A DNA stretch of 64,000 bases from Nonlabens sp. Ci31 (GTDB lineage: Bacteria; Bacteroidota; Bacteroidia; Flavobacteriales; Flavobacteriaceae). The notes beneath the pieces are model-generated. The model ran no database searches, was not told the origin of the DNA, and was given only the letters and a program-made list of their open reading frames with translations. Positions 42,215 through 52,041 of the stretch are shown in pieces. The position numbers and the translations under genes are program-made. The stretch is from NCBI RefSeq assembly GCF_012974865.1, contig NZ_CP043633.1:3035501-3099500 (forward strand), written 5' to 3'. Positions within the stretch are counted from its first letter, which is position 1; each line of letters opens with the position of its first letter.

Positions 42215-44659
42215 TTATCGGGGATTTAAAATTAGTTCTACTCGTGCTAAAAGGTCCTCATAATGATAACGGTCTACTTTGTTAGTAGTGGCATTTCTTT
42301 TACGGAGTAAAGTGGACTGCAAGGTATTTAGTTCACCTCTTACCAGTGCTCTGACATCACTTTGAGCAACATTATAGTCACTGCGTGAAGGAGCTGTTGT
42401 CATGAGGTATTCCAGTCGGTCCACGAAAGCTCTTTGCAAGTTTCTTTTGTAAATATCTATAGTTGATCTTGAGAACATACCCATTCTTAGGTCTTGTAAT
42501 AAATCTATTGCGGCATAGTAATCGGTATCAACCGTTTCTGAATTGATCAGCCTACCGATGCGGTCAAAACTTAATAAACTATTTAAATGACGCGTTTGTA
42601 CCGATCTTAAAACTTCAAAGTATCCGTCTGGATTGATGTTTTGAAGGATTTGCTTATCTACCAACCAATTAGGAGTATCAAACACATTTTCTTGTATCCA
42701 CTCTACAGATTCTTTTTGTGTATTTTTATCTACCGTACTGTAAACAGTACCTGACTGTAAAGGTTTCTTAAGGTCCTCGTTTACCCCTCCTACATTAGTA
42801 ACCACATGACCTACATACCTAGAATAAACTCCTAAAAGTTCTCCATATAACTCTTCAAGATCGTCGTAATTATTAGTTTGATCTGAGGTCCACTCTGGTA
42901 AATTTTTAGCGACATATTTCAGGTTTTTAATTCCATAAGCACTGGCCTTTATGGGATCATTACCTATAGCTTCTGTCTGTGATTGAGGATCAAATCTACT
43001 GCTCTGACGACCAAATTTATATTTAGGATCTCCCGCTTTTTCCATGATCCAGTCGTTCAAGGTTTTTGTTTCTTGCTTTGGAGAAGTAGCATTAGGAATC
43101 ACACGATAACCCCAGTTAGTCGCATAGTGGTCATAAGGTCCCATCTGGCGTACAAATCTGATATTTTCATCACCTGGTTGTGCAATATAGTTGTAACGTG
43201 CATAATCCATTAGACTTGCAGCAATACCATTCTTTTGAGTAAAATCTCCATCTCTATAGTCTTCCACATTATAGGCATAACTAGCGGCCATGTTATGAGG
43301 GAAACCAAGAGCATGGCCTACTTCGTGTGCAATTACTTGCCGCATCATCTCCCCTATTTCTTCAGCATTGGTATTTAAAGTGCGCGCGCTAGGGTTTGCT
43401 GCTCCGGTTTCTAGTAAATACCTGTTTCTGTATGACCTTAGATGATTGTGGTACCAAATGATATCACTTTCTATAATCTCTCCACTCCTAGGATCACTTA
43501 CCGATGGTCCCACAGCATTACGAGTAGTACTTGCCACATAACGCACTACAGAATAACGAATATCTTCTGGACTAAATTCTGGATCTTCCTCCAGTGTAGG
43601 TGCATCTCTTGCGATGATTGCATTTTTAAATCCTGCTGTTTCAAATGGCTTCTGCCAGTCTTCAATACCTTGTTTGATATATTCCTTCAGACTTTCTGGT
43701 GTTCCTGGGTCTAAATAATAGATAATAGGCTTAACTGGTTCTACCAGTTCACCTCTTGCGTAGGCTTCTGGATCTTTAGGCTCTAATCTCCACCTGCGTA
43801 TATAGGTCTTCTCATCTGCCTTTAAAGCTGCGCTAGAATAATCAATTTGGTTTACCGTAAAAAAGCCAACTCTAGGATCGTATAATCTAGGTTGCATAGG
43901 TTCTTTAGGAAGAAGAATCATGGACTGATTTACTTGCATACTTATGGACCCTACAGATCCGTTAGATGGCGGCTCTGCTGCTGTAAAAGTAACATCTTGT
44001 TTTACCTCAATATTTTCTGGAAATGATTTTATAGAATTGATAAAGCTTCGATCTTTATCGAGACCGCGTACTTTATACGCTTTTCGCAATCCTGGACTTA
44101 ATCCACTAATAGAAGGAACATCTGTACTGAAGAATTTAGTCACATCAATAACCGTTGCCGTGGAATCTGCATCAAATGCCATGATATCAAAAGCATACAT
44201 GGTAGGCTCATAATTATTAACCTTTACAGAATTGTTGATCGCAGCAGTAGAGTCCAATGCTACTTCAGAATATGATTTTACTTTCAGCAATATTTTATCT
44301 TGAAAACGTTGCCAAGAAACTACTTGCTGGTTGGTCTTGCTTCCTGCATTCATATATCCACCTCCTAAATTAGATGGGATTTGTGCAATACGAGTGACCC
44401 ATAACAGGTCTTTATCGAGCATTTTATTAGGGATCTCATAGAAAAAGTCCTCTCCGACTTGATGCGTCTTAAAAAGTCCTTCGTCAGTGATAGCTTCACT
44501 TGTGATGACTTTGTCGTACGATTTGAATTTTGATTTTTTCTTGCTGCTTTTTGCTGCGACCTCTTTGTCAGCTTCAGCAACTGCTTTTTGAGTTGTTTTA
44601 CAACTACTCATTAATAAAGTCATCGCTATGACAAGGCTGGTGAGAATTATTTTTTTCAT
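42215..44659 (-). CDS. Zinc-dependent metalloprotease lipoprotein (DUF5117/DUF5118 type)
   Basis: 814 residues with a lipoprotein signal (MTLLMSSCKTTQ, Cys20). The zinc site HEVGHALGFPHN lies near residue 444, an extended HExxHxxGxxH of the metzincin type. A Met-turn-like SLMDYARYNYIAQ is near residue 483. N-terminal DUF5117/DUF5118 domains carry LLWVTRIAQIPSN and the beta-rich region up to about 250. The family is common in Bacteroidota and thought to be periplasmic or surface-exposed; substrates are unknown. The gene is monocistronic. Confidence 0.88.
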   Translation of the reverse strand: MKKIILTSLVIAMTLLMSSCKTTQKAVAEADKEVAAKSSKKKSKFKSYDKVITSEAITDEGLFKTHQVGEDFFYEIPNKMLDKDLLWVTRIAQIPSNLGGGYMNAGSKTNQQVVSWQRFQDKILLKVKSYSEVALDSTAAINNSVKVNNYEPTMYAFDIMAFDADSTATVIDVTKFFSTDVPSISGLSPGLRKAYKVRGLDKDRSFINSIKSFPENIEVKQDVTFTAAEPPSNGSVGSISMQVNQSMILLPKEPMQPRLYDPRVGFFTVNQIDYSSAALKADEKTYIRRWRLEPKDPEAYARGELVEPVKPIIYYLDPGTPESLKEYIKQGIEDWQKPFETAGFKNAIIARDAPTLEEDPEFSPEDIRYSVVRYVASTTRNAVGPSVSDPRSGEIIESDIIWYHNHLRSYRNRYLLETGAANPSARTLNTNAEEIGEMMRQVIAHEVGHALGFPHNMAASYAYNVEDYRDGDFTQKNGIAASLMDYARYNYIAQPGDENIRFVRQMGPYDHYATNWGYRVIPNATSPKQETKTLNDWIMEKAGDPKYKFGRQSSRFDPQSQTEAIGNDPIKASAYGIKNLKYVAKNLPEWTSDQTNNYDDLEELYGELLGVYSRYVGHVVTNVGGVNEDLKKPLQSGTVYSTVDKNTQKESVEWIQENVFDTPNWLVDKQILQNINPDGYFEVLRSVQTRHLNSLLSFDRIGRLINSETVDTDYYAAIDLLQDLRMGMFSRSTIDIYKRNLQRAFVDRLEYLMTTAPSRSDYNVAQSDVRALVRGELNTLQSTLLRKRNATTNKVDRYHYEDLLARVELILNPR

Positions 44660-45123
44660 TTATAAAGGGATCATTTAAATTCAGGAACAAAATAGGGTAT
44701 AATTCTCACCTTTTATTTGAGATTTAAAAAGCTTAACAAAACTCTAAGAAATAAGTTGTTATGCGAAGAGTTCTAGTATAGGAGTTGATTTGGTCAACAG
44801 TTTCAAATTTAAACGGTCTTCTGCGAACTTAATCAAGTCATTTATTATGCTTTTTCATTAAAAGTTTTTAAAAGAAATTTCTGCTATTACTATGAGGAGG
44901 TTTTGTGTGTAATCACTGGAGGAATAAGCCCTAGCAAGGGAGTTAAAAGAACCCACTTGAAGCAATCCTTTTGAAAATATACCAATAGAAAATTATTTTC
45001 TACTGTTTTAAAAACTGTTTAAAATAAAGCTATTTGATTTCTAAAATATCCATTAGTAGTTCTATAAATTTTCAATTTTGTATGCGAGTTATCCTAGAAG
45101 GTTTGCGTTGATGGTAGTTGCTG

Positions 45124-45145
45124 TTCCTCTTTCGCGAAAGCGTGC
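45124..45145. repeat. Dispersed palindromic element, partly degenerate
   Basis: The core CTTTCGCGAAAG (45129-45140) is intact. The left flank GTTCC matches the consensus but one base of the inner arm is changed, and the right flank reads CGTGC. Confidence 0.75.
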
Positions 45146-45199
45146 GAAAAATACCTGTTTAGAAAACATAAAATAATTGCTCATATGCCTAAAGTAGCT

Positions 45200-45207
45200 T
45201 AACTTTA
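45200..45207 (+). promoter_or_regulatory. -7 box (TAACTTTA) of the rsh gene
   Basis: TAACTTTA ends six bases before the ATG at 45214. Confidence 0.45.
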
Positions 45208-45213
45208 CTATAT

Positions 45214-47415
45214 ATGACTGATGTCGAGATTAAAGAAGAAAATAAACAGATAGCTAGAGGTTATAAAGACCTTCTTAAAATAAGTTATCAAATGCTTAAC
45301 GATGAAGATAAAAAGCTGATTAGAAAAGCTTTTGACATCGCAGTAGAGGCCCACGCTCCACAGCGCCGAAAGTCTGGTGAAGCCTATATTTTCCATCCTA
45401 TAGCCGTAGCAAAAATAGTTGCTAAGCAAATAGGTCTAGACGCAACAGCCATAGCTGCAGCATTGTTACACGACGTTGTAGAAGATACACAGTACACCCT
45501 TTCAGATATTGAGCAACTCTTTGGGGAAACTATCGCACGCATCGTCGATGGCCTAACAAAAATTGCCCACCTTAAAAAGGATGCTGATATCTCGCAACAG
45601 GCAGAGAATTTCCGCAAAATGTTATTGACGCTTAATGATGACATACGCGTGATCATTATCAAAATAGCCGACCGTTTGCACAACATGCAGACTATGGATA
45701 GCATGCCGGACTATAAACAGGTAAAAATAGCCAGTGAAACGCTTTATATCTATGCTCCTATTGCCCATAGATTAGGTCTTTATAACATCAAGACAGAGCT
45801 GGAAGATTTAGGTTTAAAGTATACAGAACCAGAAGTTTTTGACGATATCCAGAAATCTATTGTTGAAAGTAAGGAGGAGCAGAAAGAATATATAAAGAAC
45901 TTTAGTAGTGTCATCGATGAGAGTTTAAAAAGTGAAGGACTGGAATACCGTATTTCTGGCAGGCCTAAATCTGTTTTTTCCATACGTCGCAAGATGCTCA
46001 AACAAGGGGTGACTTTTGATGAAGTCTACGACAAGTTTGCCGTGCGCATCATTTTTAGAAGTGATCGCGCTAATGAAAAGTTTCTGGCTTGGAAAATATA
46101 CTCTGTGGTTACAGACCACTTTACACCTAACCCAGTACGACTTAGAGACTGGATAAGTTCCCCTAAATCCACTGGCTATGAAGCTTTGCACATTACCGTA
46201 ATGGGTCCTGATGGAAGATGGGTAGAAGTACAAATACGATCAGAACGCATGCATGAAATAGCCGAAAAAGGTTATGCAGCTCACTATAAATACAAACAAG
46301 GAAGTAAAGAAGACGGACTAGAAGAATGGTTGAATAGGTTGCAAGAAGCACTGGAAAATCAGGATGGTAATGCCGTAGACTTTGTAGAGCAATTTAAACT
46401 CAACCTTTACAGTAAAGAGATTTTTGTATTTACCCCTGCTGGAGAATTAAAATCCTTGCCTAAAGGGTCTACACCTCTGGATTTTGCCTTCTCCATTCAT
46501 ACAGAAGTAGGCTTGCATACCCGCGGTGCAAGAGTTAATGGAAAACTAGTGCCGCTATCTCATGAATTAAAAAGTGGGGATCAAGTAGATATTATCACCT
46601 CTGACAATCAAAAACCTACTAAAAACTGGTTGGATTATGCTACCACGGCAAGGGCACGTGCCAAAATAAAAAGTGCCTTAAAAGAAGATCAAAAAATTGT
46701 AGCCGTAGACGGTAAAGAAATTTTATTAAGAAAGTTAAAGTCTCAAAAAATCCCTCTAGATGAGACTAGCGTGAATCAAATGGTGAACTTTTTTAAATTA
46801 AAAACCAGTCATGATCTTTTCTTTAGAGTAGGAAATGGAACGATAGATAACAAAGCGATCAAGGAGTACGCTAACAGCCGCAGTAATGCACTGTACTCTT
46901 TTATCAAGAGTAAAATGCGCAAGCCTAAAGAGAATCCTGATTTACACAAAGAAGAAGTCACTGAAAATTATGACGCGCTAGTATTCGGCAAGGAAGGTAC
47001 CAGCCTAGATTATACACTTTCTAAGTGTTGTAACCCTATTCCTGGTGATTCGGTTTTTGGTTTCACCACCGTAAGCGAAGGTATTAAGGTTCATAAAAGT
47101 AACTGCCCCAATGCGATAAGTCTTCAAAGTAAATTTGCTTATAGAATTATAAGTGCCACATGGATAGATTCTACTCAAAGAGAATACAAAGCAGAATTGA
47201 AGTTGACTGGAATTGACAGAATGGGCTTGGTACAAGAGATTACTGGACTTATTTCAGAAAACATGCATGTGAACATAAGGAATATTTCCTTTAATAGCAA
47301 TCACGGGATTTTTACAGGAGAAATTACCGTAGTGGTACCTAACAAAAACTTGCTGACTTCACTGATTCAAAACCTAAATAAAATAAATGGTATCGATAAG
47401 GTAACCAGATTTTAA
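45214..47415 (+). CDS. rsh: RelA/SpoT-type (p)ppGpp synthetase/hydrolase
   Basis: 733 residues. An HD hydrolase domain ([22 protein letters not shown] near residue 87, [10 protein letters not shown] near 150) precedes the synthetase domain ([13 protein letters not shown] near 249, [20 protein letters not shown]). A TGS domain ([20 protein letters not shown] near 405) and a C-terminal ACT domain follow. The intact HD suggests a bifunctional enzyme controlling the stringent response. It is followed eight bases later by fur and then by purA, forming one cluster. Confidence 0.95.
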   Translation: MTDVEIKEENKQIARGYKDLLKISYQMLNDEDKKLIRKAFDIAVEAHAPQRRKSGEAYIFHPIAVAKIVAKQIGLDATAIAAALLHDVVEDTQYTLSDIEQLFGETIARIVDGLTKIAHLKKDADISQQAENFRKMLLTLNDDIRVIIIKIADRLHNMQTMDSMPDYKQVKIASETLYIYAPIAHRLGLYNIKTELEDLGLKYTEPEVFDDIQKSIVESKEEQKEYIKNFSSVIDESLKSEGLEYRISGRPKSVFSIRRKMLKQGVTFDEVYDKFAVRIIFRSDRANEKFLAWKIYSVVTDHFTPNPVRLRDWISSPKSTGYEALHITVMGPDGRWVEVQIRSERMHEIAEKGYAAHYKYKQGSKEDGLEEWLNRLQEALENQDGNAVDFVEQFKLNLYSKEIFVFTPAGELKSLPKGSTPLDFAFSIHTEVGLHTRGARVNGKLVPLSHELKSGDQVDIITSDNQKPTKNWLDYATTARARAKIKSALKEDQKIVAVDGKEILLRKLKSQKIPLDETSVNQMVNFFKLKTSHDLFFRVGNGTIDNKAIKEYANSRSNALYSFIKSKMRKPKENPDLHKEEVTENYDALVFGKEGTSLDYTLSKCCNPIPGDSVFGFTTVSEGIKVHKSNCPNAISLQSKFAYRIISATWIDSTQREYKAELKLTGIDRMGLVQEITGLISENMHVNIRNISFNSNHGIFTGEITVVVPNKNLLTSLIQNLNKINGIDKVTRF

Positions 47416-47423
47416 AAAAAAAT

Positions 47424-47885
47424 ATGAGTAAAATTATCAACACTCTTGAAAAAGAACAAGAAACAGTAAAGAAGGTATTCACCCAGTTTTTGAGTGATAA
47501 CAAGCATCGTAAAACACCAGAGCGTTATGCTATTCTAGACGAGATTTATGCCAGTGAAGAACACTTTGATGTGGAGTCACTTTACATAAAAATGAAGGAG
47601 CAAAACTACCGTGTAAGTCGCGCTACGCTTTACAATACGATAGAATTATTACTGGAATGTAAACTGGTGAGAAGACATCAATTTGGTCAAAATCAATCAC
47701 ATTACGAGAAGTCTTATTTTGATCGACAGCACGATCATTTAATACTTACCGATAATCATGAAGTGATCGAATTTTGTGATCCGAGAATAGAGTCGATAAA
47801 AAAAACGATTGAAGAGGTATTTGATGTGACAATTACCAATCATTCTTTATACTTTTACGGCGTTAAAAACACAACTGAAAAATAG
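47424..47885 (+). CDS. fur: Fur family transcriptional regulator
   Basis: 153 residues. The N-terminal winged helix carries [20 protein letters not shown] and the recognition helix [16 protein letters not shown]. The dimerisation part includes [15 protein letters not shown] with metal-ligand histidines. The CxxC zinc pairs of many Fur proteins are absent here, so it could be a Fur, PerR or Zur variant. It lies between rsh and purA with gaps of eight and five bases, so it is co-transcribed with them. Confidence 0.9.
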   Translation: MSKIINTLEKEQETVKKVFTQFLSDNKHRKTPERYAILDEIYASEEHFDVESLYIKMKEQNYRVSRATLYNTIELLLECKLVRRHQFGQNQSHYEKSYFDRQHDHLILTDNHEVIEFCDPRIESIKKTIEEVFDVTITNHSLYFYGVKNTTEK

Positions 47886-47890
47886 TAACA

Positions 47891-49162
47891 ATGGCAGTAG
47901 ATTTATTGCTCGGCCTTCAATGGGGCGACGAGGGAAAAGGTAAGATCGTAGATGTATTAACCTCTAAATACGACATCATCGCTAGATTTCAAGGTGGACC
48001 TAATGCAGGTCACACATTAGAATTTGATGGTATAAAACATGTTTTAAGAACGATTCCTTCTGGAATTTTTCATGAGAAATCAATGAACGTTATTGGTAAC
48101 GGTGTCGTTATAGATCCAGTAGTTTTTATACAAGAGCTGGAAGGTTTAAAACAATTTGATATCGATTTTAAGAGCAAATTGATTCTTTCTAGAAAAGCAC
48201 ATGTCATATTACCCACTCACCGTTTGCTTGATGCTGCTTCTGAGGCTTCCAAAGGAAAAGCAAAAATAGGCTCTACTCTTAAAGGAATAGGTCCGACGTA
48301 TATGGATAAAACGGGCCGTAATGGTATCCGATTAGGTGATCTAGAATTAAACTCTTGGAAAGAAAAATACAGAGCTCTTGCTAATAAGCATGAAGAATTG
48401 ATTGCCTTTCATAATGTTGATATACAGTACAACCTTCAAGAAATGGAGGATGAATTCTTTAAAGCTGTAGAAATTTTAAAGGAACTTACCTTTATTGATT
48501 CTGAAGAATACTTACAACAAGCACAAAAAAACGGGAAAACTATTCTTGCCGAAGGTGCCCAAGGGTCTTTACTAGATATTGATTTTGGAACTTATCCTTT
48601 TGTAACTTCTTCCAATACAACAGCAGCTGGTGCGTGTACTGGTCTAGGAGTTGCTCCTGGTCAGATAGGAGAAGTTTATGGAATCTTCAAAGCCTACACA
48701 ACTCGTGTAGGAAGTGGTCCTTTCCCGACAGAACTTTTTGATGAGGTAGGTGCTAAAATGGCTAAAGTAGGTCATGAATTTGGTGCTGTTACAGGTAGAC
48801 CTCGTAGATGTGGTTGGTTAGACCTTGTCGCACTTAAATACACCTGTCAAGTCAACGGAGTAACCCAACTCATGATGATGAAAGGTGATGTGCTTTCTGG
48901 TTTTGACGAATTAAAAATTTGTACGGCGTATACCTATAAAGGAAAAGAAATCACTCACTTGCCTTATAATATTGAGCCTGAAAACGTAACACCTGTGTAT
49001 ACGGTGTTTAAATGTTGGAAAGAAGACCTTACTAAAATGAGAGAAACTTCTCAATTTCCCAAAGAATTGAATGCTTATATAGACTTTCTAGAAAAAGAAT
49101 TAGAAATACCTATTAAGGTGATAAGTGTGGGTCCAGACAGAACACAGACTATTCACAGATAA
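47891..49162 (+). CDS. purA: Adenylosuccinate synthetase
   Basis: 423 residues. The GTP-binding P-loop is GLQWGDEGKGKIVD with catalytic Asp13, and His41 is in NAGHTLEF. KGIGPTYMDKTGRNGIRLGD, EGAQGSLLDIDFGTYPFVTSSNTTA-type sequence and the C-terminal SVGPDRTQTI follow. It makes adenylosuccinate from IMP, aspartate and GTP. It follows fur by five bases. Confidence 0.95.
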   Translation: MAVDLLLGLQWGDEGKGKIVDVLTSKYDIIARFQGGPNAGHTLEFDGIKHVLRTIPSGIFHEKSMNVIGNGVVIDPVVFIQELEGLKQFDIDFKSKLILSRKAHVILPTHRLLDAASEASKGKAKIGSTLKGIGPTYMDKTGRNGIRLGDLELNSWKEKYRALANKHEELIAFHNVDIQYNLQEMEDEFFKAVEILKELTFIDSEEYLQQAQKNGKTILAEGAQGSLLDIDFGTYPFVTSSNTTAAGACTGLGVAPGQIGEVYGIFKAYTTRVGSGPFPTELFDEVGAKMAKVGHEFGAVTGRPRRCGWLDLVALKYTCQVNGVTQLMMMKGDVLSGFDELKICTAYTYKGKEITHLPYNIEPENVTPVYTVFKCWKEDLTKMRETSQFPKELNAYIDFLEKELEIPIKVISVGPDRTQTIHR

Positions 49163-49231
49163 AATTACTATGGTGTACAACCCTATTTCAAATCCCAAGC
49201 TAACACTTGGGATTTCATTTTAAAAACTATT

Positions 49232-50191
49232 ATGTCAGTAAAAAGATACCTAACTATCGCTACAAAAGGGCTTCTTATGGGAGCCGCAGATGTTGTTCCT
49301 GGAGTTTCTGGAGGTACCATTGCTTTTATTACTGGGATTTATGAAGAATTGATCAAAACCATCGACGGCATTGACTTTCAATTATTCAAAGACCTATTTA
49401 AAATCGGGTTTAAAAATACCATTGCTAAATTCAATCTTGGTTTCCTGCTCGCACTTCTTACAGGAATTGCGATTAGTATACTTAGTCTTTCTAAATTACT
49501 GACCTATTTATTGCAACATCATTCAGTTTTGCTCTGGTCGTTCTTTTTTGGATTGGTGCTCGCTAGTGTGCTCTATATAGCAAAACAAATTTCTTCTTGG
49601 AACACAGGTGTAATTACCGCTATTATAGTAGGTACCGTTCTTTCTTATTACGTCACTATTGCAGAGCCTTTAGGGTCGCCAGATAGCTGGTGGTACATTA
49701 TCTTCTCTGGTTTTATCGCTATTATCGCTATGATTTTACCAGGAGTTTCAGGAGCTTTTTTATTATTACTATTAGGAAGTTATAAAACAGTGCTTGGTTC
49801 TATTTCTGGATTGTTAGAAGCTGTTCTAGATGGAGAATGGAGTCAGGCATTTGATTACTTTATAAATCTATTCCTATTTGCTATAGGTTGTGTTCTTGGT
49901 CTTAAAGTGTTTTCAAGACTGCTTACCTGGCTTTTTGAACATCAAAAAAACCTAACTTTAGCATTGCTTACCGGTTTTATGATTGGTTCCTTAAACAAAT
50001 TATGGCCGTGGAAAGAGGTTCTCAAGTATCGAATAGACAGTCATGGAGAAGAGGTTCCTTTTTTAGAGAAAAGTATCTCTCCTATTTCTTTTGACGGTGA
50101 CCCACAGATATTATACGTAATTTTTCTAACCCTTATTGGATTTGTATTGATCCTTGCTTTGGAAAAATGGGCAAATAAAAAAACAGCATAA
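49232..50191 (+). CDS. DUF368 family membrane protein, copy 1
   Basis: 319 residues with about eight membrane helices. The family signature is GLLMGAADVVPGVSGGTIAFITGIYEEL-like at the start (residues 13-40; visible as GAADVVPGVSGGTIAF), repeated as MILPGVSGAFLLLLLGSYKT near residue 170. Recent work places DUF368 (PopT/UptA-like with DedA) among undecaprenyl-phosphate translocases, so a lipid-carrier flippase role is plausible. The stop codon abuts the next gene, a paralogue. Confidence 0.88.
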   Translation: MSVKRYLTIATKGLLMGAADVVPGVSGGTIAFITGIYEELIKTIDGIDFQLFKDLFKIGFKNTIAKFNLGFLLALLTGIAISILSLSKLLTYLLQHHSVLLWSFFFGLVLASVLYIAKQISSWNTGVITAIIVGTVLSYYVTIAEPLGSPDSWWYIIFSGFIAIIAMILPGVSGAFLLLLLGSYKTVLGSISGLLEAVLDGEWSQAFDYFINLFLFAIGCVLGLKVFSRLLTWLFEHQKNLTLALLTGFMIGSLNKLWPWKEVLKYRIDSHGEEVPFLEKSISPISFDGDPQILYVIFLTLIGFVLILALEKWANKKTA

Positions 50192-51211
50192 TTGCGACAA
50201 TCTACGAGAAACTTCAACGATAAACTTTTCCTTGTTCTTAAAGGAATAGCTATGGGGACCGCAAATAAGGTTCCCGGAATCAGTGGTGGTGTCGTAGCTT
50301 ATGTAGGTGGATTCTACGAAGAGTTCATTTACTCCTTACAAAAACTCAACCTGAAGGCATTAAAGTTGCTCCTCACAGGCAGGTTCGGTATTTTTTTTGA
50401 TTATATCAACGGGCGGTTTTTATCCTTACTTATTTTAGGTGAAGCACTCAGCTATTTTACCGTAAGCAAAGGATTTGATTTACTGATACAGTACTACCCT
50501 ATTTTAGTTTGGGCCACCTTTTTTGGAATGATATTAGGCTCCATTTACTACATATCTATAAATTATGGAGAATGGACTCGTCGGAATGTACTGCTCTTAA
50601 TCACTGGTATTCTTATAGGAGTAGGTACTTCCCTACTCGATCCTGCAAGACAAAATACCAATTTGATTTTTGTTTTCTTTTGTGGGATGGTCAGTATTTC
50701 TGGGATGACATTACCTGGGTTAAGTGGTAGTTTTATCTTGATATTACTAGGTAATTACGTATTGCTATTGGTAGACAGTATCAATGCTTTTTTTGATACC
50801 ATGGTTGCCATTTTACAAGGCGATTTTTCTTGGTGGTTTGATCCTGCTCGCATGGATATGCTCGCCATTCTTGCTTCATTTGTCCTAGGTTCTATTGTAG
50901 GTCTTATCAGTCTCTCTCACCTTTTAGGCTGGACTATTAAACATTACCGCAATGAAACAAATGGGATGATTATAGGATTTATAACCGGTTCTCTTGGTGT
51001 GGTGTGGCCATGGAAAAAAGAAGTATATCAGTTGACTGATGCTGGAAAAATTGCTATTGATGCCTCTGGAAAGAAAATTTTAGAAAATTACAGCCGTTAC
51101 TGGCCTGAAATTAATGACACCCACACTTGGATTGCCTTTTTGATGATCATTTTAGGACTTTTAAGTGTTTATTTATTAGACCGTTATGGAAAAAATAAAA
51201 ATCCCATCTAG
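50192..51211 (+). CDS. DUF368 family membrane protein, copy 2
   Basis: 339 residues with the same layout as its neighbour: GIAMGTANKVPGISGGVVAY near the start and MTLPGLSGSFILILLGNY near residue 178. It starts with TTG directly after the upstream TAA, so it probably depends on translational coupling. The pair looks like a tandem duplication that has diverged. A role in undecaprenyl-phosphate recycling is inferred from the family. Its last 26 bases overlap aroE. Confidence 0.87.
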   Translation: MRQSTRNFNDKLFLVLKGIAMGTANKVPGISGGVVAYVGGFYEEFIYSLQKLNLKALKLLLTGRFGIFFDYINGRFLSLLILGEALSYFTVSKGFDLLIQYYPILVWATFFGMILGSIYYISINYGEWTRRNVLLLITGILIGVGTSLLDPARQNTNLIFVFFCGMVSISGMTLPGLSGSFILILLGNYVLLLVDSINAFFDTMVAILQGDFSWWFDPARMDMLAILASFVLGSIVGLISLSHLLGWTIKHYRNETNGMIIGFITGSLGVVWPWKKEVYQLTDAGKIAIDASGKKILENYSRYWPEINDTHTWIAFLMIILGLLSVYLLDRYGKNKNPI

Positions 51212-51977
51212 TGTTTTTGGCTTGGTAGGAAAACGTTTGGATTATAGTTTTTCTCGTGCTTATTTTTCTGAGAAATTTGAGAAACTCAAACTTTCTGATC
51301 ATGAGTATAGAAACTTTGAAATGAGTAGGGAGTTTTTACTGTCCCGCTTTCGCGAAAGCGTCACCTACCACAAAGATTCTCGCACTACAAATGGTAAAAG
51401 TGAGATCATTAGGGGGCTTAATGTGACCATTCCTTATAAACAGGACCTGTTGCAAGTGGTTGATGAATGGAGTGAAGAGGCTAAAATTATAGGCGCTATA
51501 AATACCATTGTTATTGAAGATAATGTTTGGACAGGTCACAATACCGATTGCTACGGGTTTGGAAAAAGTCTAAAACCCTTCTTACCTATTCAGAAAAATG
51601 CCCTTATTTTAGGAACTGGTGGCGCATCAAAAGCCGTGGCTTACACATTAGAAACTCTTCAAATCCCTTACCTATTTGTGAGCAGAAATCCGAAAGATGA
51701 GTATAGTATAGATTATAAATCGATTACTAAAGAAGTGATGGAAATGGTAAGCCTTATTATCAACACCACTCCTTTAGGTGTCACTCCAGAGGTGTCCTTG
51801 CGACCAGACATTCCTTATGAGTATCTCAATTCTTCTCACATTCTTTATGATCTGGTATACAACCCTTCATTGACTATGTTTATGAAGTTAGGACAGCAAA
51901 AAGGCGCAAAAGTTATCAATGGTTATCAAATGTTAGTGCATCAGGCAGAAAAGGCTTGGGAACTTTGGAATAAGTAA
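51186..51977 (+). CDS. aroE: Shikimate dehydrogenase
   Basis: 263 residues. The shikimate-binding SVFGLVGKRLDYSFSRAYF starts the protein, GLNVTIPYKQDLL near residue 79 holds the catalytic Lys, and NTDCYGF near residue 119 the catalytic Asp. The NADP fold has ALILGTGGASKAVAY. Between the first strand pair and GLNVTIPY the chain is roughly ten to fifteen residues longer than usual, and this extra stretch begins at a copy of the dispersed palindrome (51345-51360, read RFRES). It overlaps the DUF368 gene by 26 bases. Confidence 0.92.
   Translation: MEKIKIPSSVFGLVGKRLDYSFSRAYFSEKFEKLKLSDHEYRNFEMSREFLLSRFRESVTYHKDSRTTNGKSEIIRGLNVTIPYKQDLLQVVDEWSEEAKIIGAINTIVIEDNVWTGHNTDCYGFGKSLKPFLPIQKNALILGTGGASKAVAYTLETLQIPYLFVSRNPKDEYSIDYKSITKEVMEMVSLIINTTPLGVTPEVSLRPDIPYEYLNSSHILYDLVYNPSLTMFMKLGQQKGAKVINGYQMLVHQAEKAWELWNK
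51345..51360. repeat. Dispersed palindromic element inside aroE
   Basis: Exact CGCTTTCGCGAAAGCG, read as Arg-Phe-Arg-Glu-Ser. Confidence 0.92.
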
Positions 51978-52041
51978 ACTGCTAGAGAATTGTGGTTGAT
52001 GAAGAAACTAATTATCTTGCGATTCTATTAAAACATAGATA

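Larger units (their letters stand above)
44660..45213. other. Divergent intergenic region, metalloprotease / rsh
   Basis: 554 bp. It holds a partial palindromic element at 45129-45140 and the rsh promoter box. Otherwise I find only very short frames. Confidence 0.45.
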
